From: Bacteroidales bacterium
Lineage (GTDB): Bacteria > Bacteroidota > Bacteroidia > Bacteroidales > UBA932
NCBI GenBank assembly: GCA_022508605.1
Contig: JAFLUX010000004.1
Coordinates: 1-64,000, forward strand
Direction of reading: 5' to 3'
Length of the DNA stretch: 64,000 bases
The notes under the pieces are model-generated. The model was not told the DNA's origin. It ran no database searches and saw only the letters and a list, made by a program, of their open reading frames with translations. Shown piece after piece: positions 48,852-57,607 of this stretch; the first letter of the stretch is position 1, and each line of letters begins with the position of its first letter. The translations under genes and the position numbers were made by a program.

Positions 48852-48889
48852 CAAAGTTAAAGATTTTCAAAAATTAAATCGTAATTTTG
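48852..48889. promoter_or_regulatory. Compact divergent promoters of topA and pbp1A
   Basis: Two exact -7 boxes point outward: TAACTTTG on the minus strand (48859-48852) for topA and TAATTTTG on the plus strand (48882-48889) for pbp1A, with 22 bp between them. No clear TTG is found at either -33 position, and each -33 region overlaps the other promoter's -7 box, so polymerase binding should be mutually exclusive. Confidence 0.6.
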
Positions 48890-48906
48890 TCTTCTAAATC
48901 GAAAAA

Positions 48907-51252
48907 ATGACGGATAAAGTAAAACGGACGATAATCAAGGGCTTCTGGATACTGATAACAGTGCCTTTCGCCCTGATAATCATATTGCTGCTCTGCGTGG
49001 GACTTTTCGCGGAGCTGCCCTCTTTCGAGGAGTTGGAACACCCCGACAGCAAGCTGGCCACGCAGGTGCTTGCGGAGGACGGAGAAGTTCTCACCACTTT
49101 CCACATAGAGAACCGCACCTACATTTCCTACGATGAACTTTCAAAGAATCTGGTGCATGCCGCGGTGGCTACCGAGGACGTGCGCTTCTACAGGCATTCG
49201 GGCGTGGACATGAAGGGCCTGGCGCGCGTGGCCGTGAAGACCCTGCTGCTGCGCGATTCGAGCCAGGGAGGCGGCAGCACCATCACCCAGCAGCTGGCGA
49301 AGACCCTTTATCCCCGCAACGAGAAGTCGGGAAAACTTGCCCTCGTGATTACAAAACTCAAGGAGTGGATTACGGCAGTGCGGCTCGAGAGGGACTACAC
49401 CAAGGACGAGATAATGGCCATGTACCTCAACTCCATCTTCTTCGGGAGCGGTGCATATGGCGTGAAATCGGCCTCCGAGACCTTTTTTGCAAAGGCCCCC
49501 TCGGAACTCAACGTGGAGGAGAGCGCGCTGCTCATAGGCATGGTCAACAAGCCCACACGCTACAACCCGGCCCTCAATCCGGACGAGTCCATTAAGCGCC
49601 GCAACTTCGTCATAGGGCGCATGGAAAAGGCCGGTTACATAAGCAAGTCCGAAAGGGATTCCCTCAGGCAGCTGCCGATAGTGCTGGACTATCATGTGCA
49701 GGACCACAATTCCGGCCATGCCCCCTATTTCCGCGACATGCTCCGCCGCGACATGAACGCGAAGAAGCCGCGCCGCTCCGACTATCAGTATGAAGAGGAT
49801 TATTCGGCCGACTCGCTGCGCTGGGCTTCCGACGCCATATACGGCTGGCTGCAGAAAAACAAGAAGCCGGACGGCAGCCCCTACAATCTCGACAGGGACG
49901 GCCTGCGCATCTATACCACCATCAATTACAAGATGCAGGTTTTTGCCGAGGAGGCCGTGGCCGAACACCTCGGAGGCTATCTTCAGGGGGCGTTCAACAA
50001 GGAATTGCGCTCCAAGCGCAACAAGCCATTCGCCAACGACATAGACCAGAAGACCGTGGATCGCCTGATGTCGCAGGCCCGCAGGTGGAGCGACCGCTGG
50101 CGCATGCAGAAGAGGGCCGGGCTGAGCGACCATGAGATACTCGCGCAGTTCGACAAGCCTCAGAAAATGCGCGTCTTTTCATGGAGCAAGAAGGGTTATG
50201 TGGACACCACCATGACCCCGAACGACTCCATACGCTACTACAAGTCTTTCCTGCGCTGCGGCTTCGTGGCCATGGAGCCTGTGACCGGCAATGTCAAGGC
50301 ATTCGTGGGCGGTCCCAACTACCGCTATTTCAAATACGACAACGTGAGCCAGGCGAAGCGTCAGGTGGGCTCGACCATCAAGCCTTTCCTTTATACGCTT
50401 GCGATGCAGGAGGGCATGACCCCGTGCGACAGGGTGATATGCGCCCCGCAGACCTTCATCAACTGGGACGGCTCCACGTGGACTCCGCGAAGCACCGACA
50501 AGCCCGAAATGATAGGCCAGACGGTCACGCTCAAATGGGGACTTGCCAACAGTTCCAACAACATATCGGCTTTCCTCATGAAACAGTTCGGCCCGAGCGC
50601 CATGGTGCAGATGATGCACCGCATGGGAATACACAGCCATGTGGATGAGGTATATGCCCTGTGCGTGGGGCCGGCCGACATAGCGCTGTATGAAATGGTG
50701 GCGGCATACAACACCTTCCCCTCGAGGGGAGTGTATGCCTCTCCCGTATATGTGACCCGCATAGAGGACAACCAGGGCAATGTCATTTCCGAACACGCCG
50801 GCAGCAAGAGGGAGGCGATCAGCGAGGCTTCCGCCTATCTGATGACGAATCTGCTGCAGGGCGTCGTCAACGGCGGCACGGGCAGCCGCCTGCGCTATGC
50901 CTACAACCTGAAAGGCGAAATCGCCGGCAAGACCGGCACCACGAATGACTGTTCCGACGGCTGGTTCATCGGATACACTCCGCGAATCACCGCCGGCGCA
51001 TGGATAGGGGGAGAGGACAGGCAGATACATTTCAATTCCCTGGACGGCTCCCGCATGGCCCTGCCGGTCTGGGGGATATGGATGAAGAAATGTCTTGCCG
51101 CCGGACTTTTCAGCGAACGCGATGCGTTCCTTGCCCCGGCGAACATAGATTTCAGCCTCGACTGTTCATCTTCCGGAACTTTCCTCGGCGGGGACGAGGA
51201 CCCGCTGTCCGAGGCGGCCAACACCGAAGAAACAGACTACTATTTCAATTAG
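48907..51252 (+). CDS. Class A penicillin-binding protein 1A
   Basis: The 781-residue protein has an N-terminal membrane helix (about 11-38), a GT51 glycosyltransferase domain (VATEDVRFYRHSGVD with E90 catalytic; GGSTITQQLAKTLYPR) and a transpeptidase domain with S489 in GSTIKPF, SNN in LANSSNNIS and KTGTT in AGKTGTTNDCSDGWFIGYTP. It polymerises and cross-links peptidoglycan. It heads a three-gene operon with ddl (2 nt gap) and prmC. Confidence 0.95.
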   Translation: MTDKVKRTIIKGFWILITVPFALIIILLLCVGLFAELPSFEELEHPDSKLATQVLAEDGEVLTTFHIENRTYISYDELSKNLVHAAVATEDVRFYRHSGVDMKGLARVAVKTLLLRDSSQGGGSTITQQLAKTLYPRNEKSGKLALVITKLKEWITAVRLERDYTKDEIMAMYLNSIFFGSGAYGVKSASETFFAKAPSELNVEESALLIGMVNKPTRYNPALNPDESIKRRNFVIGRMEKAGYISKSERDSLRQLPIVLDYHVQDHNSGHAPYFRDMLRRDMNAKKPRRSDYQYEEDYSADSLRWASDAIYGWLQKNKKPDGSPYNLDRDGLRIYTTINYKMQVFAEEAVAEHLGGYLQGAFNKELRSKRNKPFANDIDQKTVDRLMSQARRWSDRWRMQKRAGLSDHEILAQFDKPQKMRVFSWSKKGYVDTTMTPNDSIRYYKSFLRCGFVAMEPVTGNVKAFVGGPNYRYFKYDNVSQAKRQVGSTIKPFLYTLAMQEGMTPCDRVICAPQTFINWDGSTWTPRSTDKPEMIGQTVTLKWGLANSSNNISAFLMKQFGPSAMVQMMHRMGIHSHVDEVYALCVGPADIALYEMVAAYNTFPSRGVYASPVYVTRIEDNQGNVISEHAGSKREAISEASAYLMTNLLQGVVNGGTGSRLRYAYNLKGEIAGKTGTTNDCSDGWFIGYTPRITAGAWIGGEDRQIHFNSLDGSRMALPVWGIWMKKCLAAGLFSERDAFLAPANIDFSLDCSSSGTFLGGDEDPLSEAANTEETDYYFN

Positions 51253-51253
51253 C

Positions 51254-52270
51254 ATGAGCAAGTACAATTCCATAGCCGTGATTTACGGAAGCGATTCTTC
51301 CGAGTGGGAGGTGTCGTGCCGCAGCGGCGAATTTGTGGCCGGAGCCATAGACCAGGCCGTATATGACGTGTATGAGATTTTCGCCCGCTTCGGGGTGTGG
51401 CAGCTCGTCGCCTACAGGCGGAAAAATGCCATGAGGGTGACTTTCCCGGAGGGCGCGAGGCCGGAAGTGGACAAGAACGATTTTTCCGTCAGCGTGCTCG
51501 GCAACAAGGTGAAATTCGATTTCGCATATATTGTGCAGCACGGCGCTCCGGGCGAGAACGGGCAGATGCAGGGCTACCTTGAAATGCTCCGCGTGCCCTT
51601 CAGCTCCTGCGGCTCTTTCTCCAGCGTCATCGCGTTCGACAAATATGCCTGCAAGTCTTTCGTACGGGACAGCGGTATCGTCAAATGCGCCCCAGACGCC
51701 TATGTGCACAGCGGCGACGACCTTGCATCATTCTGCGAGGCCGCTGCACAGAAGCTGTCTTTCCCAGTATTCGTCAAGCCTACCCAGGCCGGTTCCAGCT
51801 TCGGCGTGACCAAGGTCGCCGACCCGTCCGGGCTGCCGGAGGCCATACAGTTTGCATTTACCGAAGACCCCGCCGTGATAGTGGAGCAGGGGATAAACGG
51901 ACGCGAACTCACCTGCGCGGCCTATTTCGACGGCCAATCCGTGCAGACGCTTCCTCCCATAGAGGTGGTGCCGGAAAGCGATTACTTCGACTATGATGCG
52001 AAGTACAACGGCCACAGCAAGGAAATCTGCCCCGCCCCGCTTGAGGCGGCACAGGAGGCGGAACTGCGCCGGACCACTGCGGAGCTGTATTCTTTCCTCG
52101 GCTGCAAGGGCGTGGTGAGAATGGACTATATCCTTGCCGAAGACGGACTTTATTTCCTTGAAGTGAACATCATTCCGGGGATGACCAGCGCGTCCCTTGT
52201 GCCCCGCATGGTGCGTACCGCGGGAATGTCCGTGACCGACTTCCTGTCCCTGATAATCGAAAATTCGTAG
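51254..52270 (+). CDS. ddl: D-alanine--D-alanine ligase
   Basis: The 338-residue protein has an ATP-grasp fold. The N-terminal part is typical (IAVIYGSDSSEWEVSCRSG; IVQHGAPGENGQMQGYLEML as the HGxxGE(D/N)G-like motif). The ATP-grasp centre follows (FVKPTQAGSSFGVTKV, VIVEQGINGRELTCAAYF) and the metal-binding end is FLEVNIIPGMTSASLVPRM. It makes the D-Ala-D-Ala dipeptide for peptidoglycan precursors, in line with the neighbouring PBP1A gene. The stop overlaps the prmC GTG start (TAGTG). Confidence 0.94.
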   Translation: MSKYNSIAVIYGSDSSEWEVSCRSGEFVAGAIDQAVYDVYEIFARFGVWQLVAYRRKNAMRVTFPEGARPEVDKNDFSVSVLGNKVKFDFAYIVQHGAPGENGQMQGYLEMLRVPFSSCGSFSSVIAFDKYACKSFVRDSGIVKCAPDAYVHSGDDLASFCEAAAQKLSFPVFVKPTQAGSSFGVTKVADPSGLPEAIQFAFTEDPAVIVEQGINGRELTCAAYFDGQSVQTLPPIEVVPESDYFDYDAKYNGHSKEICPAPLEAAQEAELRRTTAELYSFLGCKGVVRMDYILAEDGLYFLEVNIIPGMTSASLVPRMVRTAGMSVTDFLSLIIENS

Positions 52271-53127
52271 TGCTGCTGCGGCAGTTCATCAGCGGGGGGA
52301 CGGAAGCACTCGGCTCCCTGTATCCTCCCGAAGAGGCGCGCGGCATCGTGCTTCGGCTGTGCCGCGACATACTCGGAGTGGAATCGTACACCCATGTGGT
52401 CGATCCGGATTTCCGTGTTCCGGAGTCCGCAGAAGCCGCCCTCGCAGATGCCCTCGTGCGCCTGAAATCCGGTGAGCCGCTTCAGTATGTCACGGGCTGG
52501 CAGGAGTTCTGCGGGCGGCGTTTCAGGGTGTCTCCCGCCGTGCTCATACCGCGTCCCGAGACGGAACAGCTCGTGCAGGCCGCCCTGTCCCGTGCCGCCG
52601 AAGCCGGGGAGGGACCTTTGCGCATACTCGACCTTTGCACCGGTTCCGGATGCATAGCGTGGAGCCTGTCTCTCGGCCTCCCCTCGGCCTCCGTTACCGG
52701 CATAGACATTTCGCGCGAGGCCCTTGACTTGGCCGGGGCGCAGTTCCCCTGCCCAGGGCCGGCTTTTCTGGAAATGGATGTGCTGGACCCTCCGGATGAG
52801 GCGGACGGCGCCCCCTTCCATATTATTACTGCCAATCCTCCGTACATAAGAGAAAGCGAAAAGGCGGCGATGCACGCCAATGTGCTGGAGCATGAGCCTC
52901 ATCTTGCCCTGTTCGTCCCGGATGACGACCCGCTGGTGTTCTACCGCTCCATATCCGTATGGGCCGGGCGCTTTCTTGCTCCCGGCGGCTGGTGCATCGC
53001 TGAAATCAATGAGGCCCTCGGGGATGCCGTCGCAGGGCTTTTCCGCTCATGCGGCTTTGAAAAGGTTCGGAAAATCCGGGATTTTTTCGGAAAAGAGCGC
53101 TTCGTGTCCTTTGAAAAAGGGCTTTAG
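52270..53127 (+). CDS. prmC: Release factor glutamine methyltransferase
   Basis: The 285-residue protein has a helical N-terminal domain, LQYVTGWQEFCGRRFRVSPAVLIPRPETEQLV (typical PrmC/HemK), the SAM-binding region ILDLCTGSGCIAWSLSLGLP, and the catalytic NPPY in IITANPPYIRESE. It methylates the GGQ glutamine of release factors RF1/RF2. The start is GTG at 52270, overlapping the ddl stop by one base (TAGTG). No closer alternative ATG gives a family-like N-terminus, so the unusual start is well supported. Confidence 0.94.
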   Translation: MLLRQFISGGTEALGSLYPPEEARGIVLRLCRDILGVESYTHVVDPDFRVPESAEAALADALVRLKSGEPLQYVTGWQEFCGRRFRVSPAVLIPRPETEQLVQAALSRAAEAGEGPLRILDLCTGSGCIAWSLSLGLPSASVTGIDISREALDLAGAQFPCPGPAFLEMDVLDPPDEADGAPFHIITANPPYIRESEKAAMHANVLEHEPHLALFVPDDDPLVFYRSISVWAGRFLAPGGWCIAEINEALGDAVAGLFRSCGFEKVRKIRDFFGKERFVSFEKGL

Positions 53128-53169
53128 CGGCATTCCTGGCGCCGTTTTGAAAAACAAGCGTATCGCATT

Positions 53170-53200
53170 TTGAAAAAACGCTTGATATTCCGTTTCTTTG
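53170..53200 (+). promoter_or_regulatory. Promoter with inverted repeat before the 53.2-kb lipoprotein
   Basis: TTG (53170-53172), 20 nt, TTTCTTTG (53193-53200; one mismatch). The spacer holds CGCTTG (53179-53184), pairing with CAAGCG (53155-53160), and each arm is preceded by TTTTGAAAAA (53145-53154, 53168-53177). The arrangement could be an operator or a weak terminator for prmC. Confidence 0.5.
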
Positions 53201-53219
53201 CAGGAGAAACTTTAAGACT

Positions 53220-54398
53220 ATGAAAAATTTATCCTGCTATGCCGCCATGCTGTTGTCAGTTGCATCCTGCGGCGCAATCGAAAAAAACGGCACGCCCGAT
53301 TTGCAGCCGGACAATGCTCCGGCCGAACTTTCGCTTCCCGGTCTCGCCCGGATGTTCGCTGAACTTCCGCTGGAGCCGGAACACCTCAGAGAAGTCTATG
53401 ATGCCGTCGGCAATTCTTCCGGCAACGGCTTCGACGAGGAGTACACCATGAGCTGCATTCTCGAAAACCCCGGAGCCGGAGTAGGCGACGACAGGCTGCC
53501 TGCCGGAACCAAGGCCCCCGGAGGATACGGCAATCCGCTCCGCAACCTGATAAGGGACTATCTTTCAGGCAGACCATCCACGAGGTCGTCCGTGGAGAGC
53601 CTTATGGATGCCCTCGCCCAAAGCGACTACCAGCTGTATTGGCCGTATTCCGAAGACTGGGACGGGGTCACATATCCCATCATCACCTTCGACCCTGGCT
53701 ACGGGGCGGAATCGAACTACGGCTTCGAGTTGTCGGTGGAGGGCGGCGAACTGAGGGTAAAAGACTCGGTATATGTGGACGAGGCCGTGGCGATGCGCCG
53801 TCCGGTGTGGGTGCTCAACAGCAATTCCGACGCGGCGTTTACGCCCATGGAGCTGTTCGAGAAAGTGTCGGGACATTCATACGCGGCCGCGGCCCCGGAG
53901 CCTGACGGAATATCGCCTGCCGCCCGTCCGCGCAAACTTACTGTCAAGACCTTCAAGATGCTGCGCAACTACGACACCTGGTTCTGCGGGGCATCGGAGT
54001 TCTGGATAAAATGCGGCAGCGTAGAGGGCTTCACCGCGAGCACGGAGGCGGAGCTGAAACTGTATTCTCCGAGCATAACGGAGTTCATCATCGTGGTGCA
54101 GAGGCGCTATGTGGGCAAGGAACTTCCTTTCGAGGCCATACTGGTGTCGGATTTCAGCACGCAACTCGACAAACTCGCATTTCTGATAACCGAAGACGAC
54201 GGGGGTACGCGCACCAGCTGGAAATGCGAGGCGACGGTGAAAATACAGTCAAAGTCCTACGGCTTCACCATAGACCTGCCCATGAATATCAAGGACGACA
54301 TCGTATGGCGCGGCCAGCTGTCCGCCAGGTTCTTCGAGGAGGAGGACATAGTCACAGGCCGCTTCGGCGATGTGGTAATCAGTTTCGAGCTGGACTGA
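53220..54398 (+). CDS. Lipoprotein of unknown function
   Basis: The 392-residue lipoprotein (VASCG; Cys near 17) has a helical N-terminal third with YWPYSEDWDGVTYPIITFDP at about 140-160, a segment also seen in other Bacteroidetes hypotheticals, and a beta-rich C-terminal half. I do not recognise a named domain or catalytic motif. It has its own promoter with operator-like repeats and no cotranscribed neighbour; the dehydrogenase gene converges on it with 15 nt between stops. Confidence 0.7.
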   Translation: MKNLSCYAAMLLSVASCGAIEKNGTPDLQPDNAPAELSLPGLARMFAELPLEPEHLREVYDAVGNSSGNGFDEEYTMSCILENPGAGVGDDRLPAGTKAPGGYGNPLRNLIRDYLSGRPSTRSSVESLMDALAQSDYQLYWPYSEDWDGVTYPIITFDPGYGAESNYGFELSVEGGELRVKDSVYVDEAVAMRRPVWVLNSNSDAAFTPMELFEKVSGHSYAAAAPEPDGISPAARPRKLTVKTFKMLRNYDTWFCGASEFWIKCGSVEGFTASTEAELKLYSPSITEFIIVVQRRYVGKELPFEAILVSDFSTQLDKLAFLITEDDGGTRTSWKCEATVKIQSKSYGFTIDLPMNIKDDIVWRGQLSARFFEEEDIVTGRFGDVVISFELD

Positions 54399-54413
54399 CG
54401 GGCCCCGCTGCGG

Positions 54414-55448
54414 TCAGCCCTGCCTGTCAGGGGTGAACATCACCTTGCTGAAGAACTCCTTGCGGCCGAGGATGAGGTCGAAGGCCTGCTTGTAGTCTTC
54501 AAGCGCGAAACGGTGGGTGATGAGCGGGCGTACATCCACGATGTGCCCGGAGATGGCGTCGAGGGATGTGCGCCAGTCGTTCCTGGAGTCATTGTAGCTG
54601 CTGTTCCAGGTGCCCCTTATGTTCAGTTGCTTGCGGAGCAGCTGGCTGTAGGTGCCCTGGGTCAGGGTCATGTCTCCGAAAGGATTGCCCATGCACACCA
54701 CATGTCCGAAACTCTTTACGGCCAGTATGCAGGCCTCCCATGTGGCGCTGGCTCCTGCGCCTTCTATGCATGCGTCCGCACCGCGTCCTCCGGTGGCCTC
54801 ACGAATGTATGCCGCGGCATCGACGTTCGCACTGTTGATTGCAGTGAAGCCCATGCCGGCGGCGAAGTCCACCTTGCTCTGGTCTATGTCGCAGATGAAC
54901 ACCTGCGAAGCTCCGGAGGCCTTGGCCCAGAGTCCGAGCATCATTCCTATGGGACCGGCCCCGAAGATGGCGACGGAATCGCCAATCTGTATCTGCGCGA
55001 GTGATACTGCGTGGAGGGCGACGGCGGCAGGCTCGCACATGGCGGCCTCCTCGAAAGAGATGCCGTCGAAATACACCAAGTTCCATTCCTTGACAGCCAG
55101 ATATTCGGCATAGGCCCCGTCGCGGCGGGAGCCGTAATAGTCGTAGTCGCTGCACTGCGCATACTCTCCTACCTGGCAGGAAGCGCACTTCCGGCACGGA
55201 ATCAGCGGGAATACCGCGGCCTTGCGGCCTATGAGTTCCGGCCTGTCGGCATCTACGACCTCTCCGGAAAATTCATGTCCGGGAATGGTGGGGAAGTGGT
55301 AGGTGCCTTTTTTGAAGATTCTGGGAATATCGCTGCCGCAGATGCCGCAGGCTTTGATTTTCAGCAGGACTTCGCCTTTCTGGCGTACAGGGTCGGGTAC
55401 TTCCTCGTAGCGGAGGTCTCCGACGGCGTGGAGGTTGAGTGCTTTCAT
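54414..55448 (-). CDS. Zinc-dependent alcohol dehydrogenase, galactitol-1-phosphate 5-dehydrogenase-like
   Basis: The 344-residue protein is a medium-chain dehydrogenase. KACGICGSDIPRIF and GHEFSGEVV hold catalytic zinc ligands. PCRKCASCQVGEYAQC supplies the structural zinc cysteines. VAIFGAGPIGMMLGLWAKASGASQVFICDID binds NAD(P). The C-terminal pattern (GTWNSSYNDSRNDWRTSLDAISGHIVDVRPLITHRF) resembles galactitol-1-phosphate 5-dehydrogenase, but no galactitol PTS or other sugar gene is nearby, so the substrate remains open. It appears to be a single-gene unit. Confidence 0.8.
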   Translation of the reverse strand: MKALNLHAVGDLRYEEVPDPVRQKGEVLLKIKACGICGSDIPRIFKKGTYHFPTIPGHEFSGEVVDADRPELIGRKAAVFPLIPCRKCASCQVGEYAQCSDYDYYGSRRDGAYAEYLAVKEWNLVYFDGISFEEAAMCEPAAVALHAVSLAQIQIGDSVAIFGAGPIGMMLGLWAKASGASQVFICDIDQSKVDFAAGMGFTAINSANVDAAAYIREATGGRGADACIEGAGASATWEACILAVKSFGHVVCMGNPFGDMTLTQGTYSQLLRKQLNIRGTWNSSYNDSRNDWRTSLDAISGHIVDVRPLITHRFALEDYKQAFDLILGRKEFFSKVMFTPDRQG

Positions 55449-55473
55449 ACTGCGAATTTAACAAACATTTTTT

Positions 55474-55481
55474 TATTTTTG
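55474..55481 (+). promoter_or_regulatory. -7 box of the MATE gene promoter
   Basis: TATTTTTG is an exact match to the consensus -7 element, 7 nt before the ATG at 55489. No TTG is visible at the -33 distance. A 7/8 match (AATGTTTG) on the minus strand at 55470-55463 could serve the divergent dehydrogenase. Confidence 0.4.
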
Positions 55482-55488
55482 CCCCGCG

Positions 55489-56871
55489 ATGCGCTGCATT
55501 TTGAAAGAAGGCTCCCTTAACCGCGAGATACTGCGGCTGTCACTGCCGAGCATACTGGCAAATATCACCGTGCCCGTGGTGGGCATGGTGGACACCTCCT
55601 TGGCCGGGCACCTTTCCTCGCCGGGCGGCGGCTCCGCGGTGTTCATCAGCGGAATTTCCGTGGGGGCCATGCTCCTCAATCTGCTGTACTGGAATTTCTT
55701 TTTCCTGCGCACGGGCACAGGCGGCCTCACCGCACAGGCCTACGGACGCGGGGACATGCGCGGGGCCGCCGCCATATTCGTGCGGGGCACGGGGCTGGCG
55801 CTGGTGTTTTCGCTTTTCATCTGGCTCCTGAGAAAGCCCCTGTCCTCGATGGGCATGCTGCTGGTGAGCGCCGGGCCGGAAGTGTGCGACCTCGCCCTGC
55901 GCTATTTCGGGCTCCGCATCTGGGCCGTTCCGGCAACCGTGTGCCTCATGGTGTTCCGGGGGTGGTTCGTGGGCATGCAGGATTCTGTCAGCTCCATGTG
56001 GACCGACTTGATAATAAATGTGGTGAACGTGGCTTCCTCGGTGCTGCTGACATTCGGCCTCGCCGGGTGGGAGGGGATAGGTTTCGACGGCATTGCGGCC
56101 GGAACCCTCGTAGCCCAGTATTCCGGACTCCTTTATGCCGTGCTGGTGTGCCGCATAAAGTACAGGGATGTGTTCGGCTCCCTGCGGGCCGAAGACGTGC
56201 GCTCGCTGCTGCGGGGCGAGGGGCTGCGTCCTTTCCTCCGGATGAACGGCAATCTGATGGGCCGCTCACTGTGCTTTACGGCCATTTACATGGGATATAC
56301 CATCATCGCGTCGGCCTTCGGAGACGTGCTGCTGGCCTGTTCGTCGATAATGATGCAGCTGCTGATGGTGTTCTCCTATTTCACCGACGGCTTCGCGTAT
56401 GCCGGGGAAGCCATGAGCGGGCGTTTCATCGGAGCGGGGGATGAAGCCATGCTTCGCCGGACTGTGCGCTTAGTATTCTGCTGGAGCATGAGCATAGCCG
56501 TGCTGTTCGTCGGGGTCTATGCGGCCGCAGGCATGCCGCTGGTGCGCCTCCTGACCTCCGACCCCGATGTCGTGGACACCTGCCGCCGCTTCCTGCCGTG
56601 GCTGCTGGTCATGCCTCCGATAGGCTGCGCGGCATTCACCTGGGACGGCATATATCTCGGGGCCACGGCCTCGCGCAGCCTGTTCCAGTCCATGGCCCTT
56701 GCCTTGACCGGGTTCTTCGCATTCTGGTTCGGATTCAAGTATCTGGCCGGGGCGCCCGCTGCCGGCGATGTCCTCCTGCACATGCTGCTTGCCGCCTATT
56801 TCGTGCATCTTGCCGCACGCACGGTGTGGCTTACGCTGCGCTACAGAAAGGAAGTGCTGGTCAGAAAGTGA
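55489..56871 (+). CDS. MATE-family efflux transporter
   Basis: The 460-residue protein has 12 hydrophobic segments in two similar halves. The MatE signature is visible in the first half (LSLPSILANITVPVVGMVDTSLAGHL ... LYWNFFFLRTGTGGLTAQAYGRGD) and in the second (FSYFTDGFAYAGEAMSGRFIGAGD). It should export cationic compounds in exchange for Na+ or H+; the substrate is unknown. Its end overlaps the convergent ispD gene by 11 bp. Confidence 0.92.
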   Translation: MRCILKEGSLNREILRLSLPSILANITVPVVGMVDTSLAGHLSSPGGGSAVFISGISVGAMLLNLLYWNFFFLRTGTGGLTAQAYGRGDMRGAAAIFVRGTGLALVFSLFIWLLRKPLSSMGMLLVSAGPEVCDLALRYFGLRIWAVPATVCLMVFRGWFVGMQDSVSSMWTDLIINVVNVASSVLLTFGLAGWEGIGFDGIAAGTLVAQYSGLLYAVLVCRIKYRDVFGSLRAEDVRSLLRGEGLRPFLRMNGNLMGRSLCFTAIYMGYTIIASAFGDVLLACSSIMMQLLMVFSYFTDGFAYAGEAMSGRFIGAGDEAMLRRTVRLVFCWSMSIAVLFVGVYAAAGMPLVRLLTSDPDVVDTCRRFLPWLLVMPPIGCAAFTWDGIYLGATASRSLFQSMALALTGFFAFWFGFKYLAGAPAAGDVLLHMLLAAYFVHLAARTVWLTLRYRKEVLVRK

Positions 56872-57538
56872 GAATGGCCGCAGCCAGCGCGAGGTCTTCG
56901 GGCGTCGTTATCTTTATGTTGAATTTCTCCCCATCGGTTATGCCGACGGGAATCCCTGCCCTGGACGCTACGGATGCGTCGTCCGTGAAAGCCGTGTCGT
57001 AGGGCTGGCGGTATGCTTCTTTCAGCTTCTCCGACCAGAACATCTGCGGGGTTTGCACCATCACGAGGCGGCTCCTGTCGGGGTCGGGGAGTTGCGGGTC
57101 GGTGCTTCGCAGCGTGTCTGTCACCGGCAGGGCGGGTATGAGCGCGGGACAGTCCCGCATCATGGAAAGCATGCGTTCCACAAGAGCTGTGCTGAACAGC
57201 GGGCGCACCCCGTCATGCACTGCCACGACGGCTCCGTCCGGAACCCTGGCAAGCGCGTTCTGCACCGAGTGGAAGCGCGTCAGGCCGCCGTGCACTATGA
57301 TTTGGGAGAATGCCGCGCTGAAGCACAAGTCCCGCCAGTGCTGTTCGTATGCGGACGGCAGCACCGTTATCACCTTTGCCTCCGGTGCCGCGTCGAGGAA
57401 GCGCTCTATCGTCCGCCTCAGCACGGGTACTCCGTTCAGTTCCAGGAATTGTTTCGGAATGCTGCCGCCCATCCGAGTGCCGCTGCCGCCGGCGACGAAC
57501 ACTGCATATACGGGTCTTTTCAGATTTTTGGAGTCCAC
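56861..57538 (-). CDS. ispD: 2-C-methyl-D-erythritol 4-phosphate cytidylyltransferase
   Basis: The 225-residue protein starts with the nucleotidyltransferase loop AVFVAGGSGTRMGGSIPKQFLEL (Arg and Lys contact CTP). VAVHDGVRPLFS and the PVTDTLR region follow the IspD pattern, and FTDDASVASRAGIPVGITDGEKFNIKITTPEDL holds the substrate-binding residues and the signature end. It makes CDP-methylerythritol in the MEP isoprenoid pathway, which supplies undecaprenyl phosphate for cell-wall synthesis. It is transcribed away from mreB. Confidence 0.96.
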   Translation of the reverse strand: MDSKNLKRPVYAVFVAGGSGTRMGGSIPKQFLELNGVPVLRRTIERFLDAAPEAKVITVLPSAYEQHWRDLCFSAAFSQIIVHGGLTRFHSVQNALARVPDGAVVAVHDGVRPLFSTALVERMLSMMRDCPALIPALPVTDTLRSTDPQLPDPDRSRLVMVQTPQMFWSEKLKEAYRQPYDTAFTDDASVASRAGIPVGITDGEKFNIKITTPEDLALAAAILTF

Positions 57539-57543
57539 ACAAC

Positions 57544-57582
57544 AAAATTAATGGAAATATTTGGAAATTTGATTAATTTTGT
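57544..57582. promoter_or_regulatory. Divergent ispD/mreB promoters embedded in a perfect inverted repeat
   Basis: CAAAATTAAT (57544-57553) and ATTAATTTTG (57573-57582) form a perfect 10-bp inverted repeat. Its two arms are the outward-facing -7 boxes (TAATTTTG) of ispD (minus) and mreB (plus). Between them, GGAAAT occurs twice with a 10-bp period (57554, 57564). No TTG is present at the -33 positions. Confidence 0.6.
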
Positions 57583-57607
57583 GGAGTATCCGTATAAGTA
57601 CGAAATT

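Noticed and set aside
54414-55448. Galactitol catabolism operon
   Set aside because: Only the dehydrogenase-like gene is present, with no PTS or kinase genes, so I kept a general call.
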